From positions 1 through 64,000 of IMG/VR virus record IMGVR_UViG_3300042731_006881: 64,000 nt of DNA. The stretch is one strand, 5' to 3'. Shown here piece after piece: positions 62,167 to 64,000 of this stretch (the first letter of the stretch is position 1; every line of letters starts with the position of its first letter). The DNA is from a virus. Position numbers and translations under genes: made by a program. Under the pieces are notes generated by a model. It did not search any database. It was given only the letters and a program-made list of their open reading frames with translations, and was not told where the DNA came from.

Positions 62167-62218
62167 TCCTAACAGCTGGTAGCTGATGGTCCGTTGCGGT
62201 TCGATTCCGCGGTTAGGA
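62167..62218 (+). ncRNA. tRNA-like RNA 3, miniature
   Basis: Acceptor-like TCCTAAC (62167-62173) pairs perfectly with GTTAGGA (62212-62218). T arm TGCGG, TTCGATT, CCGCG (62195-62211; closing pair T-G) joins it directly. The 21 bases between hold a short stem AGCT-GGT-AGCT whose TGGTAG recalls the D loop. Total 52 bases, the smallest of the three. No room for an anticodon arm. Confidence 0.65.
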
Positions 62219-62283
62219 TCAGGGCGAGAGCAGCCGAACCGCGGGACAGCCCTTGGCGCCAACGAGGGACCCTCAACGACAGC

Positions 62284-62325
62284 GGTGGACATCCGGGAAA
62301 GACCGGTGGACAGCCGGGAAAGACC
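62284..62325 (+). repeat. Two tandem 21-bp repeats
   Basis: GGTGGACA(T/G)CCGGGAAAGACC twice in a row, 20 of 21 bases alike. Each can form a small CCGG-GAAAGA-CCGG hairpin. It is in the noncoding stretch between tRNA-like RNA 3 and the large hairpins. Confidence 0.75.
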
Positions 62326-62334
62326 GGCATTCAA

Positions 62335-62422
62335 GCTAACGCAATCTGGCTGGCTGACAACGCCACATGTCAATCACTCTCCATAACAACACTGCGTTGT
62401 CAGCCATCTAGAGTGCGTTAGC
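62335..62422 (+). ncRNA. Large two-stem hairpin in noncoding region
   Basis: Outer stem GCTAACGCA (62335-62343) with TGCGTTAGC (62414-62422), nine pairs; a symmetric 7x7 internal loop; inner stem TGGCTGACAACGC (62351-62363) with GCGTTGTCAGCCA (62394-62406), thirteen perfect pairs; 30-base apical loop. No T-run follows. An AGGAGG without a start codon comes eight bases later. Far stronger than chance pairing. Confidence 0.7.
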
Positions 62423-62446
62423 ACCTAATAGGAGGAAGCAAAATAT

Positions 62447-62528
62447 CTACAGCTCTCTAGCGGGCTGACGTCGTGGTTTCGTCCCCCTCCCAACCCCATC
62501 ACGACGTCGGTCCACTAGAGCGCTGTAG
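62447..62528 (+). ncRNA. Long hairpin with CCTCC-containing loop
   Basis: CTACAG (62447-62452) pairs with CTGTAG (62523-62528), CTCTAG (62455-62460) with CTAGAG (62515-62520), then a G/C and G-T helix, then GACGTCGTG (62467-62475) with CACGACGTC (62500-62508): nearly 28 pairs with two interruptions. The apical loop is C-rich (CCCCCTCCC, then AACCCC) and includes CCTCC, the anti-Shine-Dalgarno sequence. It ends 14 bases before the exonuclease ATG, so may control its translation. Confidence 0.7.
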
Positions 62529-62542
62529 CCTGAAAGGATCTG

Positions 62543-63058
62543 ATGATAGTAGCTTTCGACGTGGAGACAAATGGTCTCTTTGGGCAGCCGTTCGCAGTCG
62601 GCGGCGTTGTCTTGGACGAACGAGGGGATACTTTCAGCATATTCAGGTCGCGCTGCCCGATTGTCGGGAACGTTGACCAATGGGTTGGCGCTAACGTTAT
62701 CCCAAAGCTCGAAATGCATGTTTCAGCCACTTCATTGTCCGAAATGCAGGACGCATTTTGGGAGTGGTGGCTGGAGTATAGAAATGATGCAGACGGACGT
62801 ATAGTTGTGGACGTAGGATACCCTGTTGAGACCGGGTTCCTAAGGGCATGTCAGGAAGCGGACCCATCGCGCGAGTGGGAGGGACCGTATCCTCTAATCG
62901 ATCTTGCTGGAGTACTTTTGGCGAGCGGAATAGACCCTCAAATACAGAGGGTACAGCTCATGGAGCGTCTGGATCTGCAGGGTCGATCCTTCAACCAGCA
63001 CAACCCCGTTGATGATGCTATGATAGCAGCGCTTGCCGTATGGAGACTGACGCCATGA
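62543..63058 (+). CDS. DnaQ-like 3'-5' exonuclease
   Basis: A 171-residue DEDDh-type exonuclease: motif I FDVETNGLFG (Asp6, Glu8), probable motif II VVDVGYPVETGF (Asp90), and motif III HNPVDDAMIAAL (His153 with Asp158). A C-terminal WRLTP follows. Related to the proofreading subunit fold; stand-alone phage versions trim DNA or RNA. It follows the hairpin with the CCTCC loop and has a GGATCTG-type weak ribosome site. Confidence 0.85.
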   Translation: MIVAFDVETNGLFGQPFAVGGVVLDERGDTFSIFRSRCPIVGNVDQWVGANVIPKLEMHVSATSLSEMQDAFWEWWLEYRNDADGRIVVDVGYPVETGFLRACQEADPSREWEGPYPLIDLAGVLLASGIDPQIQRVQLMERLDLQGRSFNQHNPVDDAMIAALAVWRLTP

Positions 63059-63504
63059 GCAGCGGAGATGCGCATTTTCCAGGAATTCGCGACGCGATGC
63101 GGGATCTACAGCAGGCGCGAGAAGACTGCCATCGCACCATGGCACGCAGCAGCAAGTCCAGCTCGTCGATCCAAGCGCAGCGGGAACATCTGGCATCTCG
63201 GCTCAGTGATGAACTGAGTTCGATGGACCTCGGAAGCCTAGTCACTCGTGACCGTGTAGTGCGGCACGTTCAGAGTCTGGAGAGAGCTCTAGAGGTAGAA
63301 GAGGCTCGCTCCAGAGGTCTCGAAAGCGACGTTGCTTTCCGCGACCAAGCAATCGCAGATCTGCGTCAACAGATCGCGAATCTCGAGATGCGTGTTGACG
63401 CTGAGCGCCGCACATCGGAGGGGCTACTGGAGTCCCTCAACCGAGACGGAGTGCGGCAGGCGCACTCTGAGGCGATCCGTCGAGATCTGGAGGAGAGGGG
63501 ATAG
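63055..63504 (+). CDS. Coiled-coil early protein
   Basis: A 149-residue protein from ATG 63055 (ATGA overlap with the exonuclease). Mostly coiled coil: residues 70-115 (SLERALEVEEARSRGLESDV, then QAIADLRQQIANLEMRVDAE). Ser-rich near 33-42. Likely dimeric scaffold or SMC-like accessory; no catalytic motif. Possibly works with the exonuclease. Confidence 0.6.
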   Translation: MSSGDAHFPGIRDAMRDLQQAREDCHRTMARSSKSSSSIQAQREHLASRLSDELSSMDLGSLVTRDRVVRHVQSLERALEVEEARSRGLESDVAFRDQAIADLRQQIANLEMRVDAERRTSEGLLESLNRDGVRQAHSEAIRRDLEERG

Positions 63505-64000
63505 GTGACTAGCGATACTCCTTCCATGACGTGCCGGTACTGCCAGTCTCCACTCGTGCGTGGTGGACCTCAGCAGCGTCTGTGCGGAGACCTGATTGAG
63601 TACTGCAAATGCAGCAACCCTGCATGTCTAGGGACCACTCCGCTGGTCGTTGAGGCATGTCAGCACGCACGTGTGGCAAGGGTGTCAATCGACCGTCTGG
63701 GAGACATGGCCGTTGACGTTCGCAAGTACAGCTATCGCGTCATCTGGTCGCAGGATGACGAGGAGCACGTGGGGCTGTGCTCGGAGTTCCCGAGCCTGAG
63801 TCACCTAGCTCCAGACCAACTCGAAGCGTTGCAGGGCATTCACGACCTCGTGGAGTCCGTCTGCGCTGACATGGAGGCAGCAGGCGATCCGCTTCCGGAG
63901 CCGCTGGCGATGAAGGCTACTTTCGATCTCCACAATGGCTCGAGCAGCAGTAGGTCAGTCGTGCGTGTCAGATGCGTGGAATGCGGACGTATCTGGACAG
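63505..64000 (+). CDS. Zinc-finger plus HicB-like protein, 3' end missing
   Basis: At least 165 residues, cut by the window edge; GTG 63505 directly after the previous stop, with ATG 63526 as alternative. The N-terminal part (TCRYCQSPL, then YCKCSNPACLG) looks like an Ogr/Delta zinc finger. Residues 75-125 (YSYRVIWSQDDEEHVGLCSEFPSLSHLA, then EALQGIHDLVESV) fit a HicB antitoxin-like domain. A further CVECGRIW comes near the visible end. No HicA partner is seen in the window. Confidence 0.6.
   Translation, partial: MTSDTPSMTCRYCQSPLVRGGPQQRLCGDLIEYCKCSNPACLGTTPLVVEACQHARVARVSIDRLGDMAVDVRKYSYRVIWSQDDEEHVGLCSEFPSLSHLAPDQLEALQGIHDLVESVCADMEAAGDPLPEPLAMKATFDLHNGSSSSRSVVRVRCVECGRIWT

Noticed and set aside
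61597-62218. attP sites matching 3' ends of host tRNA genes
   Set aside because: Integration cores copy the tRNA 3' half only; here each element also has the complementary 5' acceptor strand at a different distance, and no integrase is visible. It cannot be excluded without the host genome.

Overview
The window is part of a tailed bacteriophage (or prophage) genome with a contractile tail. Both edges cut through genes. Genes are densely packed, usually with 1-4 base ATGA, GTGA or TAATG overlaps. About 85 percent of the coding sequence lies on the minus strand. The morphogenesis module has the Mu-like (gp29 to gp48) order and contains a tail sheath, so a myovirus-type particle is expected. No integrase, transposase or excisionase was recognised, so lifestyle is undecided. 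Two XRE-type helix-turn-helix genes with promoter-operator regions suggest a regulated, possibly temperate, cycle. The host is unknown. A phage-encoded lipoprotein (15040-15750) with Gly/Ala-rich linkers and CxCYGNDTC-type cysteine motifs resembles surface lipoproteins of myxobacteria, which makes a Myxococcota host plausible but unproven.

Layout, following transcription. (1) Control region near 60.27-60.36 kb: a leftward XRE gene faces a rightward early operon (60361-64000). That operon carries small proteins, zinc-binding proteins, a DnaQ-like exonuclease and an Ogr-like/HicB-like fusion, interspersed with strongly structured RNA elements. (2) Leftward early and replication region, 60.27 to 40 kb: ASCH-type protein, ART-like protein, four DNA methyltransferases, DUF2303, VRR-NUC nuclease, a second XRE repressor, lambda-O-like initiator, helicase loader, an intein-split DnaB helicase, and DUF5131, DUF1643 and DUF6527 proteins. 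(3) Leftward late region, 39.9 to 16 kb: HTH protein, terminase small and large subunits, portal, protease/scaffold, decoration protein, capsid, connectors, sheath, tube, chaperones, tape measure, gp43-gp48-like baseplate, fibre. (4) Leftward fibre, lysis and structural genes, 14.4 to 0 kb: receptor-binding proteins, a holin/lipoprotein-like gene, a two-domain endolysin, and more virion proteins.

The leftward late block is interrupted by rightward cassettes (5.26-7.43 kb and 14.58-15.75 kb). Three times within them the same unit appears: a promoter of the form TTGCRY-N17-CATA, an acidic protein of about 56 residues, and an intrinsic terminator followed by further genes.

The most unusual content is a set of three miniature tRNA-like elements (26772-26850, 61597-61654, 62167-62218). 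Each has a 7-bp acceptor-like stem joined directly to a canonical T arm with loop TTCGATT, but no recognisable anticodon arm. The first has a near-consensus promoter whose predicted start is the first acceptor base. The other two sit in the rightward early operon with very long hairpins, one with an anti-Shine-Dalgarno-like CCTCC apical loop. Other highlights are a class-3-type intein with Ala1 in the DnaB Walker A motif, an iteron-like array inside the O-like gene, a probably leaderless repressor transcript, and nested genes in the protease/scaffold and holin loci.
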